DNA from: Clostridiales bacterium UBA4362
Lineage (GTDB): Bacteria; Bacillota; Clostridia; TANB77; CAG-508
Direction of reading: 5' to 3'
Assembly: GCA_002393975.1 (NCBI GenBank)
Contig: DGSM01000090.1
Span: 1 to 11,776 of the forward strand
Length of the DNA: 11,776 bases
The notes under the pieces were generated by a model, which worked only from the letters and a program-made list of their open reading frames with translations, was not told where the DNA came from and searched no databases. The translations under genes and the position numbers were made by a program. Below, piece by piece: positions 1 through 8,400 of the stretch. Position 1 is the stretch's first letter. Every line of letters starts with the position of its first letter.

Positions 1-59
1 CTATAGACATATACAAAATGTCTTTGTAAGGTATTTCAAGCAAAGAAAGGAGCCGTGAG

Positions 60-392
60 ATGGCACAAGAATCCAAGACCCAAGACAAACGGCAGTATTT
101 CGTTAGAATAGAAATCGGAGTATCTGCACAATTCTATGTTGAAGCTCATAAGCCGGCAACAATTGAGAATCTCGTGAAGTATTTCAACTCTTCCAAGTTC
201 TCAAACAATGAAAATGTTCCGAAAATCATTCATTTTCTCAATGCTGCAGCTTCTATGGGATGCAATGTCCTTGAATATAAGAATCCTTTAAGTGAAACTT
301 CTCTTGTCTATGCAGAGTTTCATGTTGAGGTTCCAGCTGAGAAAGCTAATGAGTTCGAGACTGAGTTTGCAAAGTATTTCTATTTCAAGTAA
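60..392 (+). CDS. Unrecognised 110-residue protein
   Basis: I do not recognise the family. The product is a small soluble protein with no signal peptide or membrane segment. It begins with about ten polar residues (MAQESKTQDK), then alternates short beta-like stretches (YFVRIEIG, AQFYVEA, LVYAEFHVEV) with helical segments (near residues 33-45, 55-67 and 93-105), suggesting a compact alpha/beta fold. The start is secure: AAAGGAG at 46-52 lies 7 nt before the ATG. The sequence is noticeably richer in G+C than the genes to its right, so it probably belongs to the older chromosomal backbone. A strong hairpin terminator follows at 434-467. Its promoter must lie at or before the left edge. It could be a regulatory or phage-related small protein, but nothing visible decides this. 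Confidence 0.75.
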   Translation: MAQESKTQDKRQYFVRIEIGVSAQFYVEAHKPATIENLVKYFNSSKFSNNENVPKIIHFLNAAASMGCNVLEYKNPLSETSLVYAEFHVEVPAEKANEFETEFAKYFYFK

Positions 393-395
393 GAA

Positions 396-433
396 CGAAA
401 AAACAAAACAAAAAAAACAAAACAAAAAAACAG
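396..433. repeat. A-rich low-complexity tract with AACAAAAC repeats
   Basis: Between the stop codon of the first gene and the terminator stem the plus strand is almost only A, with C at intervals. The unit AACAAAAC occurs twice, separated by runs of A. On the minus strand the part next to the stem supplies the U-tract for the convergent ASCH gene. The repeat probably arose by slippage. Confidence 0.5.
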
Positions 434-467
434 ATACAGCCAGCAGAAGCTGGCTGTATTTGTTTTT
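425..467. terminator. Bidirectional intrinsic terminator between convergent genes
   Basis: A perfect 11-bp stem (434-444 with 449-459) closes on an AGAA tetraloop. Beyond one G-T wobble it extends into flanking A and T runs (425-432 with 461-467). The plus strand ends in a T-rich tail and the minus strand also ends in a T-run, so it can serve both the gene at 60-392 and the convergent ASCH gene at 482-820. Confidence 0.85.
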
Positions 468-481
468 ATATTCTTTTAACA

Positions 482-820
482 TTAAACTAATTCAACATGG
501 ATTCCAAGTACACCATATTCTTGTTCTCTCTCCCAAGAATAAATTCTATGTACTACTTCTAATTTTTCTGCTAAACTTCCTGTTATTGCTACTAAATCCA
601 TATTAATATCATTAAATAACTCTTCAAAAGTATTATATCTTAGTAGTCCTGTTACTTTTACTGTAACTGTATCTTGTGGGTCATTTACCCTATGAAATAC
701 AATATTGTCTCCTAATTTTAAATTAGCTCTCTTCTCATCATAAAGTCTTAATTCTATTTTTTTAGTTCCATTCTTTATTTGTTCAAAAGGATCATCATAA
801 AGTCTCATATCAAGAGTCAT
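482..820 (-). CDS. ASCH-domain protein (PUA-like fold)
   Basis: This 112-residue protein is a single ASCH domain, a PUA-like fold associated with RNA or modified-nucleoside binding. The N-terminal family signature is visible: F12-x2-I15-x-N-G18-x-K20-K21-x-E23-x-R25, followed by the beta-hairpin segment LKLGDNIVFHRV (residues 35-46) and the later VTGLLRYNTFEELF. The start is supported by AGGAGGT at 828-834, 7 nt upstream; M5 at 808 is a poorer alternative. A promoter lies at 855-883 and it shares the terminator at 425-467. Substrate unknown: family members range from RNA-binding proteins to a small amidohydrolase (YqfB). The domain call is firm; the role is not. Confidence 0.85.
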   Translation of the reverse strand: MTLDMRLYDDPFEQIKNGTKKIELRLYDEKRANLKLGDNIVFHRVNDPQDTVTVKVTGLLRYNTFEELFNDINMDLVAITGSLAEKLEVVHRIYSWEREQEYGVLGIHVELV

Positions 821-854
821 AATATATACCTCCTAAAATTATTTATTTGCCTTT

Positions 855-883
855 ATTTTAAGTTATAAATCCCTATTTTGCAA
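855..883 (-). promoter_or_regulatory. Sigma-70-type promoter for the ASCH gene
   Basis: On the minus strand TTGCAA (878-883) and TAAAAT (855-860) are separated by exactly 17 nt. They lie about 21 nt upstream of the ribosome binding site. The -35 matches consensus at four positions and the -10 at five. Confidence 0.6.
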
Positions 884-912
884 GTCTTTATAAATTAATA
901 TAGCAAATTTTA

Positions 913-941
913 TTGACAAATTAATATTTTAGTTATAAAAT
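913..941 (+). promoter_or_regulatory. Promoter of the initiator tRNA gene
   Basis: A consensus TTGACA (913-918) is followed after 17 nt by TAAAAT (936-941), 17 nt before the mature tRNA 5' end. An overlapping TATAAA (934-939) has a shorter 15-nt spacer. It is divergent from the ASCH promoter. Confidence 0.75.
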
Positions 942-958
942 ATTAATGTTGATGACAT

Positions 959-1034
959 CGCGGGGTGGAGCAGTTGGCAGCTCGCAGGGCTCATAACCCT
1001 GAGGTCGTAGGTTCGAGTCCTACCCCCGCAACCA
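959..1034 (+). tRNA. Initiator tRNA-fMet (CAU anticodon)
   Basis: The 76-nt gene folds as a full cloverleaf with encoded CCA. Three initiator hallmarks are visible. The first acceptor pair is a C1-A72 mismatch (the 5' end is CGCGGGG and the 3' end CCCCGCA before ACCA). The anticodon stem carries three consecutive G-C pairs next to the loop (CAGGG / CCCTG). The anticodon CAT is at 992-994. It stands alone with its own promoter and terminator. tRNA 3' ends are common integration targets and a recombinase remnant follows 300 bp downstream. No second copy of the tRNA 3' end is present in the window. Confidence 0.97.
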
Positions 1035-1040
1035 AATAAA

Positions 1041-1072
1041 ACCGCCAAGGCAGTAGCCTTAGCGGTATTTTT
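1041..1072 (+). terminator. Intrinsic terminator of the tRNA-fMet unit
   Basis: An 11-position stem (1041-1051 with 1056-1066, one C-A mismatch) closes on AGTA and is followed by TTTTT at 1068-1072. It starts 7 nt after the encoded CCA. Confidence 0.9.
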
Positions 1073-1179
1073 ATTGTTTGAGAAAAATTTAAAAACGTTG
1101 AAAGTGGTCACCTAAATCCGGTAGCCAAAAGAATCTGTCTTTTTTTATTTTCAACACTTTTCAGCTTTTTTCAGTTTTT

Positions 1180-1216
1180 GTGCCAAAATAGGTGCCAATT
1201 TTTACTTTATTGGCAC
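1180..1216. repeat. GTGCCAA direct and inverted repeats
   Basis: GTGCCAA occurs at 1180-1186 and 1192-1198. The second copy pairs, as GTGCCAAT, with ATTGGCAC at 1209-1216. The cluster sits between the tRNA and the recombinase remnant, where integrase arm-type or core sites would be expected, but that role is inference. It overlaps the first 3 bp of the long hairpin that follows. Confidence 0.5.
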
Positions 1217-1248
1217 AAATGGAGAGGTCCATGACCTCTCCATTTGTG
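1214..1248. terminator. Perfect 16-bp hairpin, probable terminator or structured element
   Basis: Bases 1214-1229 are perfectly complementary to 1233-1248 around a CAT triloop. The plus-strand downstream sequence is T-rich but interrupted (TTTCTTTG); the minus-strand downstream side is not T-rich. It is the most stable hairpin in the region. It may be a plus-strand terminator or a structured element of the former mobile element. Confidence 0.5.
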
Positions 1249-1254
1249 TTTCTT

Positions 1255-1327
1255 TGTAATCCAGACGCATCTAAGATTACAGCTCGTGAACTCAATTTTT
1301 AATATGCCAATCAAGACCCTAGCTGAA
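1255..1327. other. Intergenic sequence with a weak inverted repeat
   Basis: A 7-bp inverted repeat (TGTAATC at 1255-1261 with GATTACA at 1275-1281) is the only structure seen. I find no coding sequence here. Confidence 0.3.
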
Positions 1328-1588
1328 TTATAAGCGTTCTAGGAATTCATCAGTTTCAAAATCGCCTTTATCAAGCGTTTGCTGATTGTTATATAATAAT
1401 TCTTTTAAATAGTATTGATTAACTTTTTCAATTTCTTGTTCTTTAAATTTATCATAAACAGAAGTATAAGTATTTAATGTTACTGACACATCTGTATGCC
1501 CCATTAATCTTTGAACAACTACAGGTTGCATTCCTGATTCTACGCACCTAGTTCCAAATGTATGACTTAAACTATGCGTAGAAATATC
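1328..1588 (-). pseudogene. C-terminal remnant of a tyrosine recombinase (integrase)
   Basis: Eighty-six codons remain of an enzyme that normally has about 370-400 residues. Read from 1588, the frame carries box II as ISTHSLSHTFGTR, then LMGH, then the catalytic tyrosine context TLNTYTSVYDKF and a normal C-terminus ending at the TAA at 1328-1330. The invariant box II arginine (HxLRH) is serine, encoded AGT at 1565-1567, one change from CGT. A TGA at 1589-1591 closes the frame exactly where similarity stops, and the catalytic core N-terminal half is absent. The first ATG (1531) gives only 67 residues without box II. This is a dead gene, most likely from the integrative element that once used this locus. 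Confidence 0.85.
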
Positions 1589-1599
1589 TCAAGCGTTCT
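1332..1599 (+). repeat. 9-bp direct repeats bracketing the integrase fragment
   Basis: AAGCGTTCT is present at 1332-1340 and again at 1591-1599, just inside one end and just outside the other end of the recombinase remnant. The spacing is 259 bp. It could be a microhomology deletion junction, a short target duplication or chance. Confidence 0.45.
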
Positions 1600-1739
1600 G
1601 CAATATTAGTCAATCTAGATATTTTGATAAGTTCATAGATATTTTTAATTATGAAAATGATATTTCTTTAATGACTCCTTCAAGTCTTTATGAGAGTTTC
1701 GAGGCTTTTCTGCAACTGAAAAACTTCAAACAATCTTAA
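1566..1739 (+). pseudogene. Possible C-terminal tail of an unrecognised plus-strand protein
   Basis: A plus-strand frame is open from 1566 (after TGA at 1563-1565) to the TAA at 1737-1739. The part that does not oppose the integrase remnant (1590-1739) encodes about 49 residues of plausible protein composition, including SRYFDKFIDIF, NYENDISLMTP and YESFEAFLQLKNF. There is no start codon or ribosome binding site near its beginning, so if real it is the 3' end of a gene truncated at the same junction that truncates the integrase. A 10-bp hairpin follows at 1740-1770. The opposite strand is also open over part of this stretch, so coding status is uncertain. I do not recognise the family. Confidence 0.3.
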
Positions 1740-1770
1740 TGGAATTAGATTTCCGACCTTTCTAATTCCA
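1740..1770. repeat. Inverted repeat after the plus-strand tail
   Basis: TGGAATTAGA (1740-1749) pairs perfectly with TCTAATTCCA (1761-1770) around an 11-nt loop. It starts at the base after the TAA of the preceding open frame. No T-tract follows, so it is only a possible terminator. Confidence 0.4.
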
Positions 1771-1918
1771 TACAAATGATGAATCTATGAGATTACATAT
1801 TGCATCTAAACACAAATGAAGGTCTAGTTTATATAGGTTTGATAATTTAAACCTAAGATTATTGTCGAATAATGTCGACCTGAATCTTGATTTCTAGATA
1901 TTTCTAGATAAAAGAAAA
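1771..1918. other. Non-coding AT-rich spacer with short repeats
   Basis: No convincing frame on either strand. A 7-bp inverted repeat (TAGGTTT at 1834-1840 with AAACCTA at 1849-1855) is present. The decamer TTTCTAGATA is tandemly repeated at 1891-1910, and its core TCTAGATATTT recurs at 1614-1624. The stretch looks like decayed insertion sequence. Confidence 0.4.
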
Positions 1919-1946
1919 GAGGGTTCACTCGATTGAGTGGATCCTC
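1919..1946 (-). terminator. Terminator of the helicase-methyltransferase operon
   Basis: A 12-position stem (1919-1930 with 1935-1946) closes on a 4-nt loop 13 nt past the methyltransferase stop. On the minus strand a T-rich tail follows (TTTTCTTTT), with two A-C mismatches in the stem. On the plus strand those two are G-T wobbles and a T-rich tail also follows, so it may act in both directions. Confidence 0.75.
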
Positions 1947-1959
1947 CTTTTATTATTTA

Positions 1960-4900
1960 TTAGACATTTTCAATTTTTTTAATATCATCTTGTTCTAAAC
2001 CATATATTTTGTATATAAGTTTGTTTAATTCTGTTTCTTCGTCACTAATATCAGCTTCTCTATTATTTTTTCTTTTATCAAGCATTTTTTTCACGATTTC
2101 TTCTATAGTTTCTATTTCTTTGTTTGAAGCTATAATAATAGGTAATTGCTTAATATAAACTGTTTTTACTTGTGAAAAAGCCCTTCCTTCATTCTCTTGT
2201 GATAATTCTCTATATAAAAACTCAAATAATTTACTATTCAATAATGCTAACAAGTATAATTTAGAGATTCCATTCTCTTTTGGAATTATGCAATGTATAG
2301 TTTTATCATTATAAAGTTTGTCCTCATCTATTGTTGCAATGATTCTATTAGCGGTTTGTCTATATATTATTTTTTCAGTATTTTCCATAACATCGCTAGA
2401 AAATCTAAATGTATCAATTCCTTCTTCTAAATATTCTTTATAGTTGTTTCTTAAATAGTTAGTTGGAATGTCTTTATAATACTTATCTATATCTCTTCCT
2501 TTTATATATGGAATATCTAATGGATTCTGTTTTTGACCAGAATATAAAACTCGGTCTCCAATAGAAACAGCATTTCTTTGTTTTCCTTTTCCTTTTGACC
2601 AATAATTGAACCCTACATCTTTAACATCATATCTTTCACTTAGAATAAAGTCAGCACTACTTTTAATTTTAGAGAATAATTCATTTATCGGCTTGATTGG
2701 TTCACTAGTTGTATCATAAATAGTTACACTTTTTTCTATCAAATCATTAATAGAGCTTTGCGCAATTTTCATTTTAAAGCTATATTGACCTTTAAAAACG
2801 GATTTTAAAAACACACCTATTGCAACATATACAGTAGGGTCAGCAAAAATTTGAACATTTTTATAATCAACAATGCTAATTATTTTAGTATTTGATTTTA
2901 AAATTTCTCTTAGTTTCTTAAAATAATCTCCATTTAAGAATGTATTTGGAGTTATAAAAGACAATACTCCAAGATTATTAAGAAGTCCTAATGAGTAGTG
3001 ATAAAAAGCCACATATAAATCATTGTTTCTTTTAAAAGCTTCTATATTTTTTTCATATATTGGTTTTATTTTTTCATCAAATACAATTCCATATGGAGGG
3101 TTGCCTATAACAATATCAAAACCTTTTTTATCTCTGAAAACTCTTGCAAAATCAAGTTGCCATACTATATATGGCTTTGAACTCATGTTTCTAGAATTAT
3201 CTATTTCATTTAAAATTTCTTCGCTTCCACTACCATTATTAATCATTTGCATTTTTATTATTTCAAATTTGGTGTCTTCAATCTCTTTTTTTAGAAGCAC
3301 TTTTTCTTCAGTATTAGAACAACTAAAGAGTTTATCTTCTGCTCTTAATAATTTATCTAACAAAATATTAAAAGTGTTAGTTGAAAAAGTAGTCTCTTTA
3401 TTAATTCCTAATATTTCAGATGACTCTATTAACTTTTGTCCATTTATTTCATCAATTAAACTATTACCACATAAAATATTACACTCAAGATTTGGTAGTG
3501 GCAAAGGATTTCTGTGTCCTTCTAATTCATTTTGTGCATTTGGATTAATATCATCATCAATAACTAATGACAACCATAATCTTAGTTTTGCAATGTCAAC
3601 TGCTGATGGCTCGATGTCAACTGCAAAAATTGAATTTTTAATAGTTTCAACTTTTAATCTGTGAGCTGATCTTTCATTGTTATAGATTAATCTTTTACTA
3701 TAAGGATTTTCGTACTTATATAGATAATCTGTAATTGTTGACCTAGCTTTTACTATTTCATTTAGCATACCTAAAGGAAATGCACCAGAGCCAACCGAAG
3801 GGTCTGCAACCTTAATATTAGCTAGTAAATTATCTATTTCATTTAATCGATTCGTTATTATATTTCCATTATTATCTTCTTGGTATATTTCTTTAGATAT
3901 TAACAAGTCGGCATTATTATTTTTGTTAGTGTCTTCACTTTTTATGTACTCACCAAAAAGTATAAAATCTCTTATGGCACTATAAGCTATACCTGTGTTA
4001 TTAGTTAAATAATTTATTAAGCTTTCTTGACACATATAATGAACAATTTCTCTTGGAGTATAAAATGCCCCTTTAGCTTTTCTATCTTTAATTTCAAGCA
4101 TGTTTTCAAATACTTTTCCTAACATTTCTGGATCAATGGCAACTTCTTTTTCCATTGGTTCATCTTCACTAATAGTGAAATTGTATCTATCAAATATATC
4201 AAGTATACCTGTTCCATTTAAATCATTATTAGATTTCTTGTTTGAAAACATTTCGTTAGGAATTTTAAATTCACTATGTTGCCAATCATAATTATTTATA
4301 GGTTCAAATAAACTTCCAGATAAAAAAGGTATTCTGCAGTGGAAATATGTCCAATATCCTTCTTCACCTCTATTTCGATTTAAAGCATCATAAAACAATG
4401 GTTCTAGATAGTCATCATAGAAGTTCTTGTTTTCATCTTGTCTAATGGCATAATCAAAGAATTTGCGCATAAAATCTCTTGGACCTGTACCCCAAGCACT
4501 TCCTTTTACAGTCTTTGCTAAATATGATTCATCATTAGAATTAATACTTTTTAATTCTTTTGTATTAAGTCTATATAATTCTTGGTTAGTTGGGTCTTTT
4601 ATGTATAATTTGGGAATATATTCTCTTGTTAAAACTTTATCAAAATCATAGTAAGCATGTTTAAACTCTTTTTCTGTTATTGCAGAAGGCCATGCGTTAA
4701 CTCCAAGCCAACCCTTTTTTTGTAAAAAGTATAGAAAAACAATTTGACCTAAAAGTTTTTTAGAAAATTGAACAGAAAAATCTTCTGTCTTTAAACCTAA
4801 TCTTAATGCTTCATGTTTAAAGTCATCATTATTTTTCAAATAATCATTTAAATCATTAAACTTTTCTGTATAAGCTTTAAAGAATTCATCAGTGACTTTT

Positions 4901-5493
4901 TCTACACTAAATGCATTTTCGATGTCATTTATTGTTAGTTCATTTTTCTTATTAATTAATTCTTTTATTCTTTCAATGGCAGTATGTGAAGGTTCTCCTT
5001 TTCCAACTAAATAAGAATATCTTTTAGCTGGAGTAAGATTTTTGTTTGTTTTCATTTTTCCATTATCAAAGTTAATTGAATAATCAATTTTTACGAAAGA
5101 TATTCTCCATTTATTATCTTTGTCTGATACATTTTCTGCCTCATCTCTCTTCAATGTTGGTTTGGTATAAAAAGCTATAAATGAAGCGTCACAATTATTG
5201 TTTTCTATTAGTTTTTTTGCGAAATTTCTTTGAGCACTTCTAGAATTTTCAACAAATTGAGCATTTTTTAATTGAATTGATAAAATTAAAACTTTTTGGT
5301 TATTTGGTGTTATATAATTTCCTATATGTGTATATCCAGCAACATAACTCGAAAAATTGCTATATTCTTCATTAAATCTGTCAGGAGCCACTAATTGCAT
5401 TTCAGGAAAAATTTCTTTGACTAAAGCAGTAAAGTTTTCGTTAGAGTATTCATTTTCAAGAGTATTTTGTATTTTATTTATTATTGCTTCCAT
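1960..5493 (-). CDS. Eco57I/TaqI-like DNA adenine methyltransferase with recognition domain
   Basis: A 1177-residue putative N6-adenine methyltransferase. Motif order is that of gamma-class enzymes: motif X GAFYTPREIVHYM (475-487), motif I ADPSVGSGAF (563-572), motif II FAVDIEPSAVDIA (623-635), catalytic motif IV NPPYG (798-802). The C-terminal third (about 950-1120) resembles a TaqI/type IIG target-recognition region: IPYIKGRDI, NDKTIHCII, LLALLNSKLFEFLY, QVKTVYIKQLP. Residues 1-170 form a separate alpha/beta domain containing ILSIQLK (70-76); its QxK resembles a PD-(D/E)xK strand, but no partner aspartate is evident. A helical, coiled-coil-like insert spans about 705-760. The ATG is secure (AAGGAG at 5503-5508) and lies 3 nt after the helicase stop, so the two are coupled. 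Likely role: self-DNA methylation. It is long like DISARM DrmMI, PglX or type IIG enzymes; which of these it is closest to cannot be settled here. Confidence 0.9.
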   Translation of the reverse strand: MEAIINKIQNTLENEYSNENFTALVKEIFPEMQLVAPDRFNEEYSNFSSYVAGYTHIGNYITPNNQKVLILSIQLKNAQFVENSRSAQRNFAKKLIENNNCDASFIAFYTKPTLKRDEAENVSDKDNKWRISFVKIDYSINFDNGKMKTNKNLTPAKRYSYLVGKGEPSHTAIERIKELINKKNELTINDIENAFSVEKVTDEFFKAYTEKFNDLNDYLKNNDDFKHEALRLGLKTEDFSVQFSKKLLGQIVFLYFLQKKGWLGVNAWPSAITEKEFKHAYYDFDKVLTREYIPKLYIKDPTNQELYRLNTKELKSINSNDESYLAKTVKGSAWGTGPRDFMRKFFDYAIRQDENKNFYDDYLEPLFYDALNRNRGEEGYWTYFHCRIPFLSGSLFEPINNYDWQHSEFKIPNEMFSNKKSNNDLNGTGILDIFDRYNFTISEDEPMEKEVAIDPEMLGKVFENMLEIKDRKAKGAFYTPREIVHYMCQESLINYLTNNTGIAYSAIRDFILFGEYIKSEDTNKNNNADLLISKEIYQEDNNGNIITNRLNEIDNLLANIKVADPSVGSGAFPLGMLNEIVKARSTITDYLYKYENPYSKRLIYNNERSAHRLKVETIKNSIFAVDIEPSAVDIAKLRLWLSLVIDDDINPNAQNELEGHRNPLPLPNLECNILCGNSLIDEINGQKLIESSEILGINKETTFSTNTFNILLDKLLRAEDKLFSCSNTEEKVLLKKEIEDTKFEIIKMQMINNGSGSEEILNEIDNSRNMSSKPYIVWQLDFARVFRDKKGFDIVIGNPPYGIVFDEKIKPIYEKNIEAFKRNNDLYVAFYHYSLGLLNNLGVLSFITPNTFLNGDYFKKLREILKSNTKIISIVDYKNVQIFADPTVYVAIGVFLKSVFKGQYSFKMKIAQSSINDLIEKSVTIYDTTSEPIKPINELFSKIKSSADFILSERYDVKDVGFNYWSKGKGKQRNAVSIGDRVLYSGQKQNPLDIPYIKGRDIDKYYKDIPTNYLRNNYKEYLEEGIDTFRFSSDVMENTEKIIYRQTANRIIATIDEDKLYNDKTIHCIIPKENGISKLYLLALLNSKLFEFLYRELSQENEGRAFSQVKTVYIKQLPIIIASNKEIETIEEIVKKMLDKRKNNREADISDEETELNKLIYKIYGLEQDDIKKIENV

Positions 5494-5496
5494 TTA

Positions 5497-8400
5497 TTAG
5501 TTCTCCTTTCTTAAATAGCTAGATAATATTACTTTTGCTTTTATTTCCTCTGGTTCTTTTACTTTTTCTTTTATTTTCAACAACGATTTAGGAACAACCC
5601 TCATAATCTTATTATATGCATCAATTTCACTTTCTGCTCTAGTAGTAGAATCTAGCATATCTTTTAAAGTTTTTGGTGGAATAGCTCCTAATTCAATTTG
5701 TTGAATCAAAATATTAATATCTAATTCTTCTTTATCTGTAAATTTATTTGATGACATTAACGCCTTTAATAAATCATTGATTTTCTTCGCATTTCCTCTA
5801 AGAGATACATCTTCAGATTGAGATGAAGCTATTTCATCTTTCCTCATAAATTCATTAAATTCTTTTATATTGTTATTCAAAAACTTATAATAGTTTTTTT
5901 CAATTATTTGTTTACGTTCTGATTTCGATGCCTCTAAATACTCTATTGCTTTTATGAATGGTATACTATAAGTATTACTTCCGTTTGAAATATAAAAAGC
6001 TTGTAAACTGCCTTTTTGGATATATGTTAAAGTTGCATCTGATTTTACTTTAGCAATTTTAGATGATTTCGCTTTTTTAGGTAGTTTCTTAATTTTTTCA
6101 AATAATTCAGTATTATTATCTCTAATATCTCTTATTAATTGTAAGTATTCCAATTCTGGATTATAGTCTCCGTCATCACTTTCGCTTTCTGTTAAATGTT
6201 TAAACAATCCTTTTGGAGTAGCATTTTCATCTTCAGACAAATATTTAATATCATCTCCCAATGTTTCGTGAAAAGCTTGAATCTTTTCAATAACTCTATC
6301 TTCAAGTTTCATTTGCTTGTTACTTTGTGCAGTTGGGAAGAAATTATAAACATAAATTTTATCAAATTTTGTACCTACACGATTAATTCTACCAACTCTT
6401 TGCATAATTCTTGTTGGATTCCAAGGCAAGTCATAGTTTATTATTACATTACTTCTATGTAAGTTAATACCTTCTGCTAAAACATCAGTTGTTATTAATA
6501 CATCATATTTATCATTATTTTTTTCGCGATTTTTAGGATTAAAACTATCCTCTATATCGGTTCTAACTGAATTACTTTTATTACTACTAAATTCAACTAC
6601 TCTATTACCATATAATTCATTTAGATTTTTACATAAATACTCAGCTGTATCTTTAGATTCGCTAAAGATTATCAATTTGTTATCTTTAAGAATTGTATCT
6701 TTTTGAAGTTTATCTTTGAACTCTTCCAATTTAGGATCGAAATCTATATTACTCCAAATTGTCTTTAACATTTGTAGCATTGCTAAATCATTTTTTAAAT
6801 CGTGAATCAAATTACTACTAAATTCAGATGATTCGTATTTCTTAACATCACCTTTTTCAATAGCTTTAAATAACTTATCTGTATCATCTTGGTCTTGTAA
6901 ATCGTATACATTTACTTTTTTGCTAATATATACAGTACCTTTGTTATACATTTCAATGAATTCTTCATATGATTTTACAAAGTGACTTAATGTATTTTTA
7001 AAAGCAAAGAAACTGCTTTCTAGTCTTTTAATCAAAATACTCTTCATGAATCCACCCATGTTTTGTTGTCCAGCAGTTTGACTACCAATTTCAGCTTTAT
7101 CTTTTAAATAAAGAAGACTAGTGAATCTTGAGTATTTTAACGTTTTAATAATATTCATTGTTTGATTGAAAGCACTATTTATATAATCGTCAAATTCATA
7201 TATGATTTTGTTAGGTTTCTCAACCTCAGGAAAAGTAAGTTTTTGCTTTTCTAGGTCAGTTTTATAATATTTTTGAATTTCTGACCTAGTTCTTCTTATC
7301 ATTATTTCTCTTAATAATTTATCTCTAATTTCTTCAGCATTTTTACTTAATTGTTTTAGATATTCTGGTGTACCTTTATCAAATGGTTTAAGTTTTCTTC
7401 TAAGTTCATCAAAAAATCTTTTCAAGTTTTTAATTCCATTAATATTTCCATTATACATGTCTTGAAACAAATATATTAAATTCTCAATATCTGATGTATA
7501 GTTGTTTAATGGAGTTGCAGAGATAAGAATAACTTTTTTATTAGCACAAATTGATTTCAAATCTGAATAACCAGATGTTTTTGAATTACGAAATCTATGT
7601 GCTTCATCCACAAATATATATTTATAACTATCTAATTTTTTTTGATTTTTACAAATCTTATCTAATTGTCCTAAAGAAATAACATCACATCTAGTAACAT
7701 TAAACTCTTTAATAACTTCATTCCAGTAATCTACTAAAACTGGTGGACAAATGATTAACTTCCAATCATTTTCATTGAATGTATGAGCTAGCATAGTACA
7801 AATATATGTTTTTCCAAGACCAACAACATCAGAAATAAACACACCATTATATGCATCTAATTTTGCTCTAGCTTGTTTTACTGCGTCAATTTGATATTGA
7901 AGTTCAATATATCCTTCTGGAATTCCTAATTCTAGTTTTTCTTTATCACTATTTAATATGTCTTTATAATATTCATAAATTGTTTTTAAATATAATTCAT
8001 ATGGAGTAATATCATCTCTAATCCATGTATCCTTTTCTATTGTATCAATATAGACATGACTTATATCTTGAGATTTTTTCCAAAGCTCTTCAAATTTTTC
8101 TAATGCAAATTCTACTTCTGGTCTATCTTTAAGCTCTACATTAAATTCAAAATTCTTTTCTAATCCATTTTCAGAAAAGTTACTAGATCCAGTAATTACA
8201 TTTCCATAGTTTTCTGAATCTGCTGTTTTTCTCATTATATAAATCTTGGCATGAATAGGAAATTCAGTAAACATTCTTATTTTTAATTTTCCTGATTTTA
8301 GCCAATTAATAAATGTTTTTACACTTTTATTAACATTTTCTGTTACATCAGCTTCTTCATATTCTTCTCTAATATTGTTTTCAATTATTTTTTCACCCTC

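Noticed and set aside
5..23. Small hairpin AGACAT / ATGTCT at the left edge
   Set aside because: Only a 6-bp AT-rich stem with no T-tract; too weak to call a terminator of an upstream gene.
288..606. Two overlapping frames on opposite strands (288-482 minus, 292-606 plus)
   Set aside because: They run through the bidirectional terminator and oppose or overlap the supported genes at 60-392 and 482-820. Their composition is hydrophobic and low-complexity, with no ribosome binding sites.
929..1111. Minus-strand 60-codon frame containing GCGGRTRTYDLRVMSP
   Set aside because: It is the antisense translation of the tRNA-fMet and its flanks, a familiar spurious call. There is no ribosome binding site and it runs across a structural RNA and its terminator.
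3023..3664. 213-codon plus-strand frame inside the methyltransferase, and shorter ones at 4100-4291, 4463-4651, 6196-6462 and 9503-9703
   Set aside because: All are antisense shadows of genes with clear catalytic motifs; their translations are rich in F, S, I and L and lack start signals.
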